40,061 bases of DNA from DASSKW01 sp035690065. GTDB lineage: Bacteria; Pseudomonadota; Gammaproteobacteria; Natronospirales; REEB76. Under the pieces are notes generated by a model. It was not told the DNA's origin, did not search any database, and saw only the letters and a program-made list of their open reading frames with translations. The translations under genes were made by a program, and so were the position numbers. Positions 31,144 to 39,732 of the stretch are shown here, in pieces. The DNA is taken from NCBI GenBank assembly GCA_035690065.1, contig DASSKW010000028.1, forward strand, positions 1 through 40,061, written 5' to 3'. Numbering within the stretch: position 1 is the stretch's first letter; every line of letters begins with the position of its first letter.

Positions 31144-34143
31144 TCAGCCGAGATGGGCCCGCACCCAATCGGGTACGGAATGCAGCGCCGCATCGAGTGC
31201 AGCGGGATCGTCACCACCGGCCTGCGCCATGTCAGGCCGACCGCCGCCCTTGCCGCCCACTTGTTGCGCCACCGCGTTAACCAGTTCACCGGCTTTCAAT
31301 TTACCCATGCGGTCCGCGGTCACGCCGGCGACCAGCCGGACTTTGCCATCTTCCACTGCTGCCAGAACTATCGCTGCGGAACCGAGTTTGTTCTTCAACT
31401 GATCCACGGTATCGCGCAAGGTCCTGGCATCGGCACCGTCGAGACGCGAAGCGAGCACCTTGACGCCGTTCACGTCCACAGCCTGTGCCGCCAGATCGCC
31501 ACCCTGACGGCTCGCCATCTTGCCTTTGAGCTGTTCGAGTTCCTTCTCCAGCTTGCGGTTACGCTCCAGCAACTGGCTGACTTTCTCCTCGATGTTATCG
31601 AGTCCGCCTTTGGTAAGTTCAGCAACACCACGCAAGGTCTGTTCGGCCTGATGCACCCAAACCAGCGCGCCTTCGCCGGTCACCGCTTCGATGCGGCGCA
31701 CGCCGGCCGCGACACCGGATTCGCTGACGATCTTGAACAGACCGATATCGCCGACACGGCTGACATGCGTGCCGCCGCACAACTCGGTGGAGAAATCGCC
31801 GAACTTCATCACCCGCACCGTATTGCCGTACTTCTCGCCGAACAGCGCCATGGCACCGGACTGGATGGCATCGTCATACGCCATCTCATGCACATCGGCT
31901 TCAGCGTTGTGGCGGATCTGTTCGTTCACCAGATCCTCGACGCGTTGCAACTCTGCGGCCGTGATCGGCTGGTAATGCGAGAAATCGAAGCGCAGCCGAT
32001 CCGGCGCCACCAGCGAGCCTTTCTGGGTCACGTGCGTGCCCAGCACCTGCCGCAAGGCTGCATGCAAAAGATGTGTGGCTGAATGATTCAACACCGTCGC
32101 GGCACGCAGTTTCTGATCGACCTGTGCACCGACATTGTCACCGACTTTCAGTTCACCTTTCGTCACAATGCCGAGATGCGCATGCGCGCCGCCACCGCGC
32201 TTCTGCGTATCCTCGACTTTGAATTCGGCAGTGTTGGCACTCAGCGTGCCTTTGTCTCCCACCTGACCACCGGATTCGGCATAAAAAGGGGTTTGATCCA
32301 GAATCACCATGCCCTGCTCGCCGGCTTTCAATGACTTTACGGCATCCTTGCCGCGGAACAGCGCTACAACCTTGCCTTTGCCCTGCAGCGCGTCATAGCC
32401 GGTAAATTTGGTGGTGACGTCGATCTCGACATCCTGGCCATAGTCGGCATTGAACTGGCTGGCCGCACGCGCACGTTCGCGCTGTTTTTCCATCTCGCGC
32501 TCGAAGCCTTCTGTATCCAGAGTCAGGCCGCGCTCACGACAAATGTCCGCCGTTAAATCCAATGGGAACCCATAAGTGTCGTAAAGTAAGAATGCAATAT
32601 CGCCACCTAATTTGATTTCCATTGATTCGATATCGGAAATCTGGCGTATCAGTACTTTAACTTCTCCGTAAGCCAAAATACGTCCGCATTCAAGGTCGAG
32701 TAATTCTCTCAGTCTACTTGTCGGCGCCTCAGGAACTATAACAAGGAAAACAAGTCCCTTTCGACTCGGCGGCTGGTCAGGCAATGCAGCTTCGACCTGC
32801 TGTTTCACGAGTACAATCGGCGCTGTTAACTCGGCTTCCTCTAGAGTGGAATAGCGTCTCGTCATGAACCAGATATGCTTCTTAGGATAAGATCCACGGT
32901 CCTCATAGAGCGCTTCTACACGTCCAAGATCTAAAACCTGCTCAATGCGCCGATATTGGTTCTGAAGTAATTCATCTCCAAACTTTAAAGCCCTTTGTTC
33001 AATTATCTTCTGTTCAAGAAGTCGCATCCCTTTATCGAGTGTCTCGGCAAACCGTTCCTCTTCCTGCAACAACACTTTCGCCACGTGTTGTGAGGCCTTG
33101 TGCAATTCCGGATAGGCCTTGCCCATCTGCTGGTCGAGCGCTTTTACCAATTTGTGGAAGAACGGTTTTTCCTGGCCCAGCTTGTAACCGTGACGAATCG
33201 CGCGCCGGATGATGCGGCGCAGCACATAACCACGCCCTTCGTTGGACGGCAACACGCCGTCCGCGATCAGGAACGCGCAGGCCCGGATGTGATCGGCGAT
33301 GACTTTGAGCGAAGGGCTGTTCAGATCCTTCGCGCCGGTGATCTCTGCCGCAGCCTTGATCAGGTGCTGGAACAGATCGATCTCGTAATTGGAATGCACA
33401 CCCTGCAATACCGCGGCGATGCGCTCCAGGCCCATGCCGGTATCCACGCAGGGTTTCGGCAGCGGCGCCATGCTGCCGTCATCGGCACGATCGAACTGCA
33501 TGAACACGAGGTTCCAGATCTCGATGTAGCGGTCGCCGTCTGCATCCACGCTGCCGGGCGGACCGCCCGCGACATCGGGGCCGTGATCGTAGAAGATCTC
33601 GCTGCACGGTCCACACGGACCGGTGTCAGCCATCTGCCAGAAGTTGTCGCTCTCGTATTGCCTGCCGCCGGGCTTGTCGCCGATCCGCACGATGCGGTTT
33701 TGGGGGACACCGACTTCTTTCGCCCATACGTCATAGGCTTCGTCGTCGGTGTGATACACCGTCACCCAGAGTTTGTCCGCGGGCAGCTTGTAGACTGTGG
33801 TGAGCAGTTCCCATGCGTACTTGATGGCATCGCGCTTGAAGTAATCGCCAAAACTGAAGTTGCCCAGCATCTCGAAGAAGGTGTGATGGCGCGCGGTGTA
33901 ACCGACGTTCTCCAGATCATTGTGTTTGCCTCCGGCGCGCAGACATTTCTGGCTGCTGGTGGCGCGCAGGTAGTCGCGGTTGTCGCGGCCTAAAAACACA
34001 TCCTTGAACTGCACCATGCCGGCGTTGGTAAACAGCAGGGTCGGATCGTTAGCGGGCACCAGCGGGCTCGACGCCACGATGGTGTGCCCTTGCGAAGCGA
34101 AATAATCGAGGAAGGCCTGGCGGATTTCGTTACTGGTTTTCAT
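31144..34143 (-). CDS. alaS: Alanyl-tRNA synthetase with a large internal insertion
   Basis: AlaS charges tRNA-Ala and edits mis-charged Ser/Gly. The 999 residues exceed the E. coli enzyme (876) by about 120. The class II catalytic core (residues 1-380) is normal, with the N-terminal FLDYFASQGH and FTNAGMVQFKD. The editing domain has NHSATHLLHAALR and the CGGTHVSRVGD metal-binding motifs, and the C-terminal domain is present. The excess is an insertion between RLLEQK and GGDIAFLLYDTYGFP (about residues 381-511, DNA 32611-33003). It is in frame, lower in GC, and carries no stop. Since alaS is essential, the insert must be tolerated or removed. The ATG at 34143 has only a weak Shine-Dalgarno. 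Confidence 0.95.
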   Translation of the reverse strand: MKTSNEIRQAFLDYFASQGHTIVASSPLVPANDPTLLFTNAGMVQFKDVFLGRDNRDYLRATSSQKCLRAGGKHNDLENVGYTARHHTFFEMLGNFSFGDYFKRDAIKYAWELLTTVYKLPADKLWVTVYHTDDEAYDVWAKEVGVPQNRIVRIGDKPGGRQYESDNFWQMADTGPCGPCSEIFYDHGPDVAGGPPGSVDADGDRYIEIWNLVFMQFDRADDGSMAPLPKPCVDTGMGLERIAAVLQGVHSNYEIDLFQHLIKAAAEITGAKDLNSPSLKVIADHIRACAFLIADGVLPSNEGRGYVLRRIIRRAIRHGYKLGQEKPFFHKLVKALDQQMGKAYPELHKASQHVAKVLLQEEERFAETLDKGMRLLEQKIIEQRALKFGDELLQNQYRRIEQVLDLGRVEALYEDRGSYPKKHIWFMTRRYSTLEEAELTAPIVLVKQQVEAALPDQPPSRKGLVFLVIVPEAPTSRLRELLDLECGRILAYGEVKVLIRQISDIESMEIKLGGDIAFLLYDTYGFPLDLTADICRERGLTLDTEGFEREMEKQRERARAASQFNADYGQDVEIDVTTKFTGYDALQGKGKVVALFRGKDAVKSLKAGEQGMVILDQTPFYAESGGQVGDKGTLSANTAEFKVEDTQKRGGGAHAHLGIVTKGELKVGDNVGAQVDQKLRAATVLNHSATHLLHAALRQVLGTHVTQKGSLVAPDRLRFDFSHYQPITAAELQRVEDLVNEQIRHNAEADVHEMAYDDAIQSGAMALFGEKYGNTVRVMKFGDFSTELCGGTHVSRVGDIGLFKIVSESGVAAGVRRIEAVTGEGALVWVHQAEQTLRGVAELTKGGLDNIEEKVSQLLERNRKLEKELEQLKGKMASRQGGDLAAQAVDVNGVKVLASRLDGADARTLRDTVDQLKNKLGSAAIVLAAVEDGKVRLVAGVTADRMGKLKAGELVNAVAQQVGGKGGGRPDMAQAGGDDPAALDAALHSVPDWVRAHLG
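32611..33003 (-). other. In-frame insertion within alaS (about 130 residues)
   Basis: The inserted segment begins IIEQRALKFGDELLQNQYRR and ends with IRQISDIESMEI. It contains WFMTRRYSTLEEAELTAPIV and GLVFLVIVPEAPTSRLRELL, giving an alternating helix/strand domain of unknown fold. It is not an intein: no N-terminal Cys/Ser block and no C-terminal His-Asn. Rows 32581-33060 count about 33-47% GC against 72% in a flanking row (33421). The low-GC tract runs past both ends of the insert into conserved alaS codons, which suggests recombination with a donor alaS that already had it. Confidence 0.8.
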
Positions 34144-34223
34144 GTTTTAAAACGTAAGGGTCAGGGGTAAGGAAAAGTCAGGAGACAGATCGGCACGCCT
34201 CACTCCTTACTGGTAATTGCAAT

Positions 34224-34718
34224 TCACTCATCTTCAATATCACCTTCGAGCGCTGCTCTTATCGCGTCCATCGAAAAGCCGCGCTGCTGCAAAAAACGCG
34301 CCTGCCGGGCGCGTTCTGCATAATCCCGCGGCAACGCCGCGCCGAAGCGCTTGCGGCGCACGCTGGCGGCATTCGCGGCCCAGCTTTCGGCTTGCTCCAT
34401 AAGCACGGTTTCGACCAGCGTCTCATCCACGCCCCGGCCACGCAACTCGTCACGGATTTTAACCGGTCCGCTGCCACGGCGCGCACGGCTGGCGACAAAC
34501 TCTTCCACAAAACGGTTATCGGACAGGAGGTTTTCTGCCGCGAGTGCGGCGACGACGGTGGCGACCGCCTCACGCTGATAGCCGCGTGAGGTCAATTTCG
34601 AGGTGATTTCCTGGACGGAATGCTCGCGGCGTACCAGCAGGCGCAGCGCCACGGCGCGGATCCGCGCCGGGTCGCTGGCATCCTCGCCCTCAGGCTTCTT
34701 CGGCTTCGACAGGCTCAC
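34224..34718 (-). CDS. recX: RecX, regulator of RecA
   Basis: RecX binds and limits RecA filaments. The 164-residue protein has the usual three-helix repeats, with ALRLLVRREHSVQEITSKL, LLSDNRFVEEFVASRARRG and the C-terminal RQARFLQQRGFSMDAIRAAL. The start is a GTG at 34718, overlapping the end of recA by 29 bases, so translation is coupled. No Shine-Dalgarno is evident. The next gene downstream is alaS, 80 bases away. Confidence 0.95.
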   Translation of the reverse strand: MSLSKPKKPEGEDASDPARIRAVALRLLVRREHSVQEITSKLTSRGYQREAVATVVAALAAENLLSDNRFVEEFVASRARRGSGPVKIRDELRGRGVDETLVETVLMEQAESWAANAASVRRKRFGAALPRDYAERARQARFLQQRGFSMDAIRAALEGDIEDE

Positions 34719-35730
34719 TGGCCGGCGCCGCCTTCACCTTCTTGGGCAGGAGTTTCTCGCGAATGCCGGCCTCGATCTCGGCGGCGACTTCAGGATTCTG
34801 AAGCAGGTATTCGCGCGCCTGCTCCTTGCCCTGGGCGATCTTCGTGCCTTTGTAGCTGTACCAGGAGCCGGCTTTCTCGACCAGTTCCTGCGCCACCCCC
34901 AACTCGATGATCTCGCCCGCACGCGAGATGCCCGCGCCATAGAGAATCTCGAATTCAGCCTGCCGGAACGGCGGTGCGACCTTGTTCTTGACCACTTTCA
35001 CGCGGGTCTCATTGCCGATGACCTCGTCGCCCTTCTTGATGGAGCCGGTGCGGCGGATGTCGAGACGGACCGAAGCATAGAACTTGAGCGCGTTGCCGCC
35101 GGTAGTGGTCTCGGGGTTGCCGAACATCACGCCGATCTTCATGCGGATCTGGTTGATGAAGATCACCAGCGTGTTGGAACGCTTGATGTTGGCAGTGAGC
35201 TTGCGCAGCGCCTGCGACATCAGTCGCGCATGCAGGCCCATGTGGGAGTCCCCCATCTCGCCCTCGATCTCGGCCTTGGGGGTGAGTGCAGCCACGGAAT
35301 CGACCACCACGACATCCACCGCCGCCGAACGCACCAGCATATCGGCGATCTCCAGGGCCTGTTCGCCGGTATCCGGCTGCGAGATCAACAGATCATCCAC
35401 GTTGACGCCGAGCTTGCCGGCATAGGTCGGGTCGAGCGCGTGTTCCGCGTCCACGAACGCCGCCGTCCCGCCCATTTTCTGGATCTCGGCGATCACCTGA
35501 AGGGTCAGGGTGGTCTTGCCGGAGGATTCCGGTCCGTAGATCTCGACCACCCGGCCACGCGGCAGTCCGCCGACACCCAAGGCGATATCGAGGCCCAGGG
35601 ACCCGGTGGAGACTACCTCCACGTCGCGGGAAGCAGCGTGGTCGCCGAGGCGCATCACCGAACCCTTGCCGAACTGCTTCTCGATCTGGCTCAATGCGGC
35701 AGCCAGGGCCTTCTTTCTGTTGTCGTCCAT
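34690..35730 (-). CDS. recA: Recombinase RecA
   Basis: RecA forms filaments on single-stranded DNA, drives strand exchange and triggers LexA cleavage. The 346-residue form starts at the ATG at 35730, with AAGGG 7 bases upstream; an in-frame ATG at 35760 would add 10 residues but overlies the promoter. The Walker A GPESSGKTTL has Lys72 as in E. coli. Also present are the MAW/ATP-binding core with DSVAALTPKAEIEGE, and loop L2 around NQIRMKIGVMFGNPETTTGGNALKFYAS. The upstream region holds a LexA-like box. recX overlaps its 3' end. Confidence 0.98.
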   Translation of the reverse strand: MDDNRKKALAAALSQIEKQFGKGSVMRLGDHAASRDVEVVSTGSLGLDIALGVGGLPRGRVVEIYGPESSGKTTLTLQVIAEIQKMGGTAAFVDAEHALDPTYAGKLGVNVDDLLISQPDTGEQALEIADMLVRSAAVDVVVVDSVAALTPKAEIEGEMGDSHMGLHARLMSQALRKLTANIKRSNTLVIFINQIRMKIGVMFGNPETTTGGNALKFYASVRLDIRRTGSIKKGDEVIGNETRVKVVKNKVAPPFRQAEFEILYGAGISRAGEIIELGVAQELVEKAGSWYSYKGTKIAQGKEQAREYLLQNPEVAAEIEAGIREKLLPKKVKAAPASEPVEAEEA

Positions 35731-35759
35731 GGGACACCCTTCGCGTATGTGGTTTATCA

Positions 35760-35765
35760 AGTATA
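35760..35765 (-). promoter_or_regulatory. Probable -10 box of recA
   Basis: TATACT reads on the minus strand 30 bases before the recA ATG and directly adjoins the LexA box. The -35 position at 35783-35788 (CCGATA) is a poor match. Confidence 0.5.
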
Positions 35766-35766
35766 A

Positions 35767-35782
35767 CTGGTTAAAAACACAG
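35767..35782 (-). promoter_or_regulatory. LexA (SOS) box upstream of recA
   Basis: On the minus strand CTGT-GTTTTTAA-CCAG matches the gammaproteobacterial CTGT-N8-ACAG box at seven of the eight fixed positions (CCAG instead of ACAG). It lies next to the -10 box and 37 bases from the start codon, the usual place for SOS control of recA. Confidence 0.72.
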
Positions 35783-35858
35783 TATCGGTATTATCCCACA
35801 GAACCGGCCATTCAGTAATACCCCACGGCCGGCCGCGGGCGCTCTGCGCCTGGGGATT

Positions 35859-35890
35859 CTCAAGGGGAGCGGGCGCTCACTCCCCTTGAG
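35859..35890. terminator. Hairpin between thpR and recA
   Basis: A perfect 10-bp stem (CTCAAGGGGA/TCCCCTTGAG) with a 12-base loop lies in the intergenic region. No clear T-tract follows on either strand, so it may be structural or a weak terminator. Confidence 0.5.
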
Positions 35891-35932
35891 TCGCCGCCGC
35901 ACGGCTTTGCCATGCAGGCGAATAAATCAGGA

Positions 35933-35972
35933 AAATAACCATCCCCGCCGCAAGCGGCGCGGATGGTTATTT
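35933..35972 (-). terminator. Terminator of the pncC-thpR operon
   Basis: A 12-bp outer stem (AAATAACCATCC/GGATGGTTATTT) with an inner CGCCGC/GCGGCG is followed on the minus strand by TTTCC. The right arm overlaps the thpR stop codon (35967-35969). Confidence 0.85.
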
Positions 35973-36503
35973 CGCAGCCAATGGCCACTTTTCCAGCACC
36001 GAATATTCGCTGCCCGCCGGGTGCGTCACGGAACGGACCAGGACGAGGGTGCTAACCGGCCACTGAACCGGGGTCAGCGGGCCGAACTCGCCCGGTTTGC
36101 TGACCTTGCGGGCCAGAGTCACATGCGGCATGAAGGGTTTGATATCCAGCTTCAAGCCACGGTCCCGCAGCCCCGACGCGAGTTCCATTGCCAGACTCCG
36201 AGCGGCTTCGGGCACAAGGCTTGCACCCAGCCAGACCACCCGCGGCTTTGGCCAGAAGCCCAGCCGGTCCAGGGACAGATCGAACGGCTCGCACCGGAGA
36301 CCGTCGGCGACTTCTCGGGCGACGGCTGCTTCGGCAGGGACCAGACTACCCAGAAAGGCCAGCGTGATATGGAAATTCTCCAGCGGCACCGGCTTCCCGC
36401 CGCTGGCTTTGACCGCCTGTCGGGTCGCCTTATAGATTGAGTCGCGATGGACGGCATCGGGCCACAAGGCGAAAAACAGCCGCTCGGTGTCAGTCGAGCC
36501 CAT
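35967..36503 (-). CDS. thpR: RNA 2',3'-cyclic phosphodiesterase
   Basis: ThpR (2H phosphodiesterase superfamily) opens 2',3'-cyclic phosphates on RNA ends. The 178 residues carry both catalytic H-x-T-x motifs: His45-Thr47 in NFHITLAFLG and His127-Thr129 in MPHVTLAR. The N-terminus RLFFALWPD is typical. It overlaps pncC by 14 bases, so the two are translationally coupled. A strong terminator follows. Its cellular substrate is not fixed by sequence. Confidence 0.95.
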   Translation of the reverse strand: MGSTDTERLFFALWPDAVHRDSIYKATRQAVKASGGKPVPLENFHITLAFLGSLVPAEAAVAREVADGLRCEPFDLSLDRLGFWPKPRVVWLGASLVPEAARSLAMELASGLRDRGLKLDIKPFMPHVTLARKVSKPGEFGPLTPVQWPVSTLVLVRSVTHPAGSEYSVLEKWPLAAK

Positions 36504-37011
36504 CCACCAGCCCTCTCAGGGCCATCAATACGGCCGCCCGCCGCACCGCCTCCCGATCACCCTCAAAATGGCAACGCCGTACACTGACACTGCGATCCTG
36601 CCAGGCCCAGGCGATCCAGACGGTGCCCACGGGTTTGTCGGGACTGCCGCCGCCCGGACCAGCGACGCCGCTGACCGCTACCGCTACCTGCGCCTGACTG
36701 TGGCGCAAGGCCCCGGCAGCCATCTCGCGTACACATTGTTCGGAGACCGCGCCGTGCAGACTCAGGGTTTCCGCGCTCACCCCCAGCGATTCCTGTTTGG
36801 CGGCATTGCTGTAGGTGACGAAACCGCGCTCGAACCAGTCGGAACTGCCGGCGATGTCGGTCAGGCATTTGGTGATCCAGCCGCCGGTGCAGGATTCGGC
36901 AGTGACGAGTTTGAGTTCGTGCTCCAGCAACCGCTGCGCGAGCTTGACGGCCAACACCGCCAGCGCGGCATCGTCCATGCTGGGCTTGGAATTATTAGTG
37001 GTATCAGGCAT
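36490..37011 (-). CDS. pncC: CinA C-terminal family nicotinamide-nucleotide amidohydrolase
   Basis: PncC deamidates nicotinamide mononucleotide, recycling it for NAD synthesis. It is the stand-alone C-terminal domain of CinA: TAESCTGG with the catalytic Ser, WFERGFVTYSNAAK, GAVSEQCVREMAAGA and AVAVSGVAGPGGGSPDKPVGTVWIA. The start is uncertain: ATG 37011 gives 173 residues and ATG 36978 gives 162. The open frame to 37059 has GAGGGG before its ATG but adds atypical residues. It is next to recA in many Gammaproteobacteria and divergent from mutS here (71 bases apart). Confidence 0.93.
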   Translation of the reverse strand: MPDTTNNSKPSMDDAALAVLAVKLAQRLLEHELKLVTAESCTGGWITKCLTDIAGSSDWFERGFVTYSNAAKQESLGVSAETLSLHGAVSEQCVREMAAGALRHSQAQVAVAVSGVAGPGGGSPDKPVGTVWIAWAWQDRSVSVRRCHFEGDREAVRRAAVLMALRGLVDGLD

Positions 37012-37082
37012 CGCTACAGGGTAGCACCGCTTGCCATCGCCACTCACCCTCTCTAGCATCGCCCCCTCAGCCCGGGACGCCC

Positions 37083-39665
37083 ATGAACGACATCCTCGAT
37101 CGCGACTTTTCCGACCACACGCCGGTGATGCGCCAGTACCTGCGCGTCAAGGCCGAACACCCGGACATCCTGGTGTTCTATCGCATGGGCGATTTCTACG
37201 AACTGTTCTACGACGATGCACGTCGCGCCGCCCGCCTGCTCGACATCACGCTCACCGCACGCGGCCAGTCCGCCGGCCAGCCCATCCCGATGGCCGGAGT
37301 GCCGTATCACGCGGCAGAAGCGTATCTCGCCAGGTTGGTACGTCTCGGTGAATCGGTCGCGCTCTGTGAACAGGTTGGCGATCCCGCCACGTCGAAGGGC
37401 CCGGTGGAACGCAAGGTGGTGCGCATCATCACGCCCGGCACCGTCACCGACGAAGCCTTGCTGGAGGAACGCCGCGAAAATCTGCTGGCCGCGGTGCACG
37501 GTAACTCCGAGCGCTACGGCATCGCGGCACTCGATCTCGGCAGCGGCCGCTTCACGGTGCTGGAAATCAGCGGCGACGAAGCGCTGGCTTCGGAACTGGA
37601 ACGTCTGAAACCTGCCGAACTGTTATTCAACGAAGAGAACCGCTTGTCGCGCTCGATCATCGAACGCGCCGGTGCCCGCCGCCGCCCACCCTGGCATTTC
37701 GATACTGTCACCGCGACGCGTCTGCTCACCGCGCAATTCAAGACCCACGATCTTGCCGGTTTCGGTTGCGAGAATCTGGACGCGGCTATCGCCGCCGCCG
37801 GTGCCTTGCTGCAATACGTGCAGGAGACCCAGCGCACTGCGTTGCCGCATCTCACCGGCCTCGTCACCGAACGCCGTGACGACGCATTGATCCTCGACGC
37901 TGCGACGCGCCGCAACCTCGAACTCGAAACCAACCTCGCCGGGCGCAGCGAGTACACGCTGGCGGGCGTCATGGATCGCACCGTCACCGCGATGGGCGCG
38001 CGCCTGCTGCGCCGTTGGCTCAATCGTCCGCTGCGCGATCAGGCATTGTTGCGCCAGCGTTATCACGCGATCGCCACCTTGCAGGAAGACCGCAGATACG
38101 AACCCCTACGCGAACCGCTGAACGGCATCGGCGATCTGGAACGCATCCTGGCCCGGGTCGCGCTCAAGTCCGCACGCCCCCGCGATCTTGCCCAGTTGCG
38201 TTACGCATTGGGTGAATTGCCGGCGTTGCAAACACAACTCGCGACACTCGATTCACCGCTGATCCGGCAGCGTGCCGGCGACATCGGCGAGCATCCGCAG
38301 ACCCATGCACTGCTCGTCAAAGCCGTGATCGAAAATCCTCCGGCCTTGATCCGCGACGGCGGCGTGATCGCGGACGGTTACGATGCGGAACTCGATGAAC
38401 TGCGCCGCATCAGTGAGCACGCCGACCAGTACCTGCTGGACCTGGAAGCCCGCGAACGCGAACGCAGCGGCATCGCGACCTTGCGCGTCAACTACAACCG
38501 CGTGCACGGCTATTACATCGAGGTCTCGCGCGCGCAAGCCGATAACGTGCCGGCCGATTACCAGCGCCGTCAGACCCTGAAAGGCGTGGAGCGTTACATC
38601 ACGCCGGAACTGAAAAGTTTCGAGGACAAGGTGCTATCCGCGCACGAGCGCGCGCTGGCGCGCGAAAAAGCGCTTTACGATGCATTGCTGGATCTGCTCA
38701 TCGAACAACTCGCCGGTCTGCAGCAGACTGCCGCAGCGCTCGCGGAACTCGACGTGCTCGCCAATCTCGCCGAACGTGCCGACGCACTCAAACTGAGCGC
38801 ACCCGAACTCACCGACGACACGACACTGCATATCGAAGCCGGCCGGCATCTGGTGGTCGAACAGGTGATAGACACGCCGTTCGTACCCAACGACCTGAAA
38901 CTCGACGAACAGCGCCGCATGCTGATCATCACTGGCCCCAACATGGGCGGAAAATCCACTTACATGCGCCAGACCGCGCTGATCGTGATCCTCGCGCATA
39001 TCGGCAGCTTCGTCCCGGCGGCGCGCGCATTGATCGGGCCGATCGACCGCATCTTCACCCGCATCGGCGCCTCCGACGATCTCGCCGGCGGACGCTCGAC
39101 CTTCATGGTGGAGATGGTCGAGAGCGCCAACATCCTCAACAACGCCACCGACAAGAGTCTGGTGCTGATGGACGAGATCGGCCGTGGTACCAGCACTTAC
39201 GACGGCATGTCGCTGGCCTGGGCCGCGGCGAGTTACATCGCACGCGAACTGAAAGCCTTCACGTTATTCGCCACGCACTATTTCGAACTGACCGCGTTAC
39301 CGGAACTGGTCGAAGGCTGCGCCAACGTGCATCTCGATGCCACCGAACACGAACACACCCTGGTGTTTCTGCATGCCGTCAAAGAAGGTGCCGCCGATCG
39401 CAGTTACGGCCTGCAGGTTGCCGCACTGGCCGGCATCCCGAAAGCGGTGATCACGGAAGCGCGTTCGCGTCTCGCTGCGTTGGAAGCGGAATCGGAACAA
39501 AATGCAAAACGACAACCAGACGCTGCACCGGAACCGCAAATGGGCTTGTTCGTGCCTGAGCACCCAGCATTGGCCCAGCTACGTGAACTCGATGTGGAGA
39601 ATCTCACGCCCAAACAGGCACTGGATTTGTTGTACGAATTAAAAAAGACTTCCGGAAACGGTTAA
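37083..39665 (+). CDS. mutS: DNA mismatch-repair protein MutS
   Basis: MutS recognises mismatches and recruits MutL. The 860 residues are the normal length. The mismatch-reading Phe38-x-Glu40 is in YRMGDFYELF. The connector, core and clamp domains follow. The ATPase has Walker A at GPNMGGKST (residues 618-626), Walker B LVLMDEIGRGTSTYDG and the helix FATHYFELT. The C-terminal beta-clamp-type region ends NLTPKQALDLLYELK, a dimer/tetramer helix of the family. The ATG at 37083 is 71 bases from the divergent pncC start; no SD is strong. Confidence 0.98.
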   Translation: MNDILDRDFSDHTPVMRQYLRVKAEHPDILVFYRMGDFYELFYDDARRAARLLDITLTARGQSAGQPIPMAGVPYHAAEAYLARLVRLGESVALCEQVGDPATSKGPVERKVVRIITPGTVTDEALLEERRENLLAAVHGNSERYGIAALDLGSGRFTVLEISGDEALASELERLKPAELLFNEENRLSRSIIERAGARRRPPWHFDTVTATRLLTAQFKTHDLAGFGCENLDAAIAAAGALLQYVQETQRTALPHLTGLVTERRDDALILDAATRRNLELETNLAGRSEYTLAGVMDRTVTAMGARLLRRWLNRPLRDQALLRQRYHAIATLQEDRRYEPLREPLNGIGDLERILARVALKSARPRDLAQLRYALGELPALQTQLATLDSPLIRQRAGDIGEHPQTHALLVKAVIENPPALIRDGGVIADGYDAELDELRRISEHADQYLLDLEARERERSGIATLRVNYNRVHGYYIEVSRAQADNVPADYQRRQTLKGVERYITPELKSFEDKVLSAHERALAREKALYDALLDLLIEQLAGLQQTAAALAELDVLANLAERADALKLSAPELTDDTTLHIEAGRHLVVEQVIDTPFVPNDLKLDEQRRMLIITGPNMGGKSTYMRQTALIVILAHIGSFVPAARALIGPIDRIFTRIGASDDLAGGRSTFMVEMVESANILNNATDKSLVLMDEIGRGTSTYDGMSLAWAAASYIARELKAFTLFATHYFELTALPELVEGCANVHLDATEHEHTLVFLHAVKEGAADRSYGLQVAALAGIPKAVITEARSRLAALEAESEQNAKRQPDAAPEPQMGLFVPEHPALAQLRELDVENLTPKQALDLLYELKKTSGNG

Positions 39666-39732
39666 TGCCCGCTTACGCAGCCATAAGCAGTCCATTAAAT
39701 GAACGTGTTTTTGATATGAGTTGGTAACAATA

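Noticed and set aside
31101..31289. 63-residue N-terminal extension of aspartokinase
   Set aside because: It runs into the alaS coding region and is unlike the family. The GTG at 31100 begins right at the kinase KYGGTSV block.
32611..33003. Intein or mobile intron in alaS
   Set aside because: There is no Cys/Ser N-terminal splice block, no His-Asn end and no endonuclease domain, and the frame is continuous without intron features.
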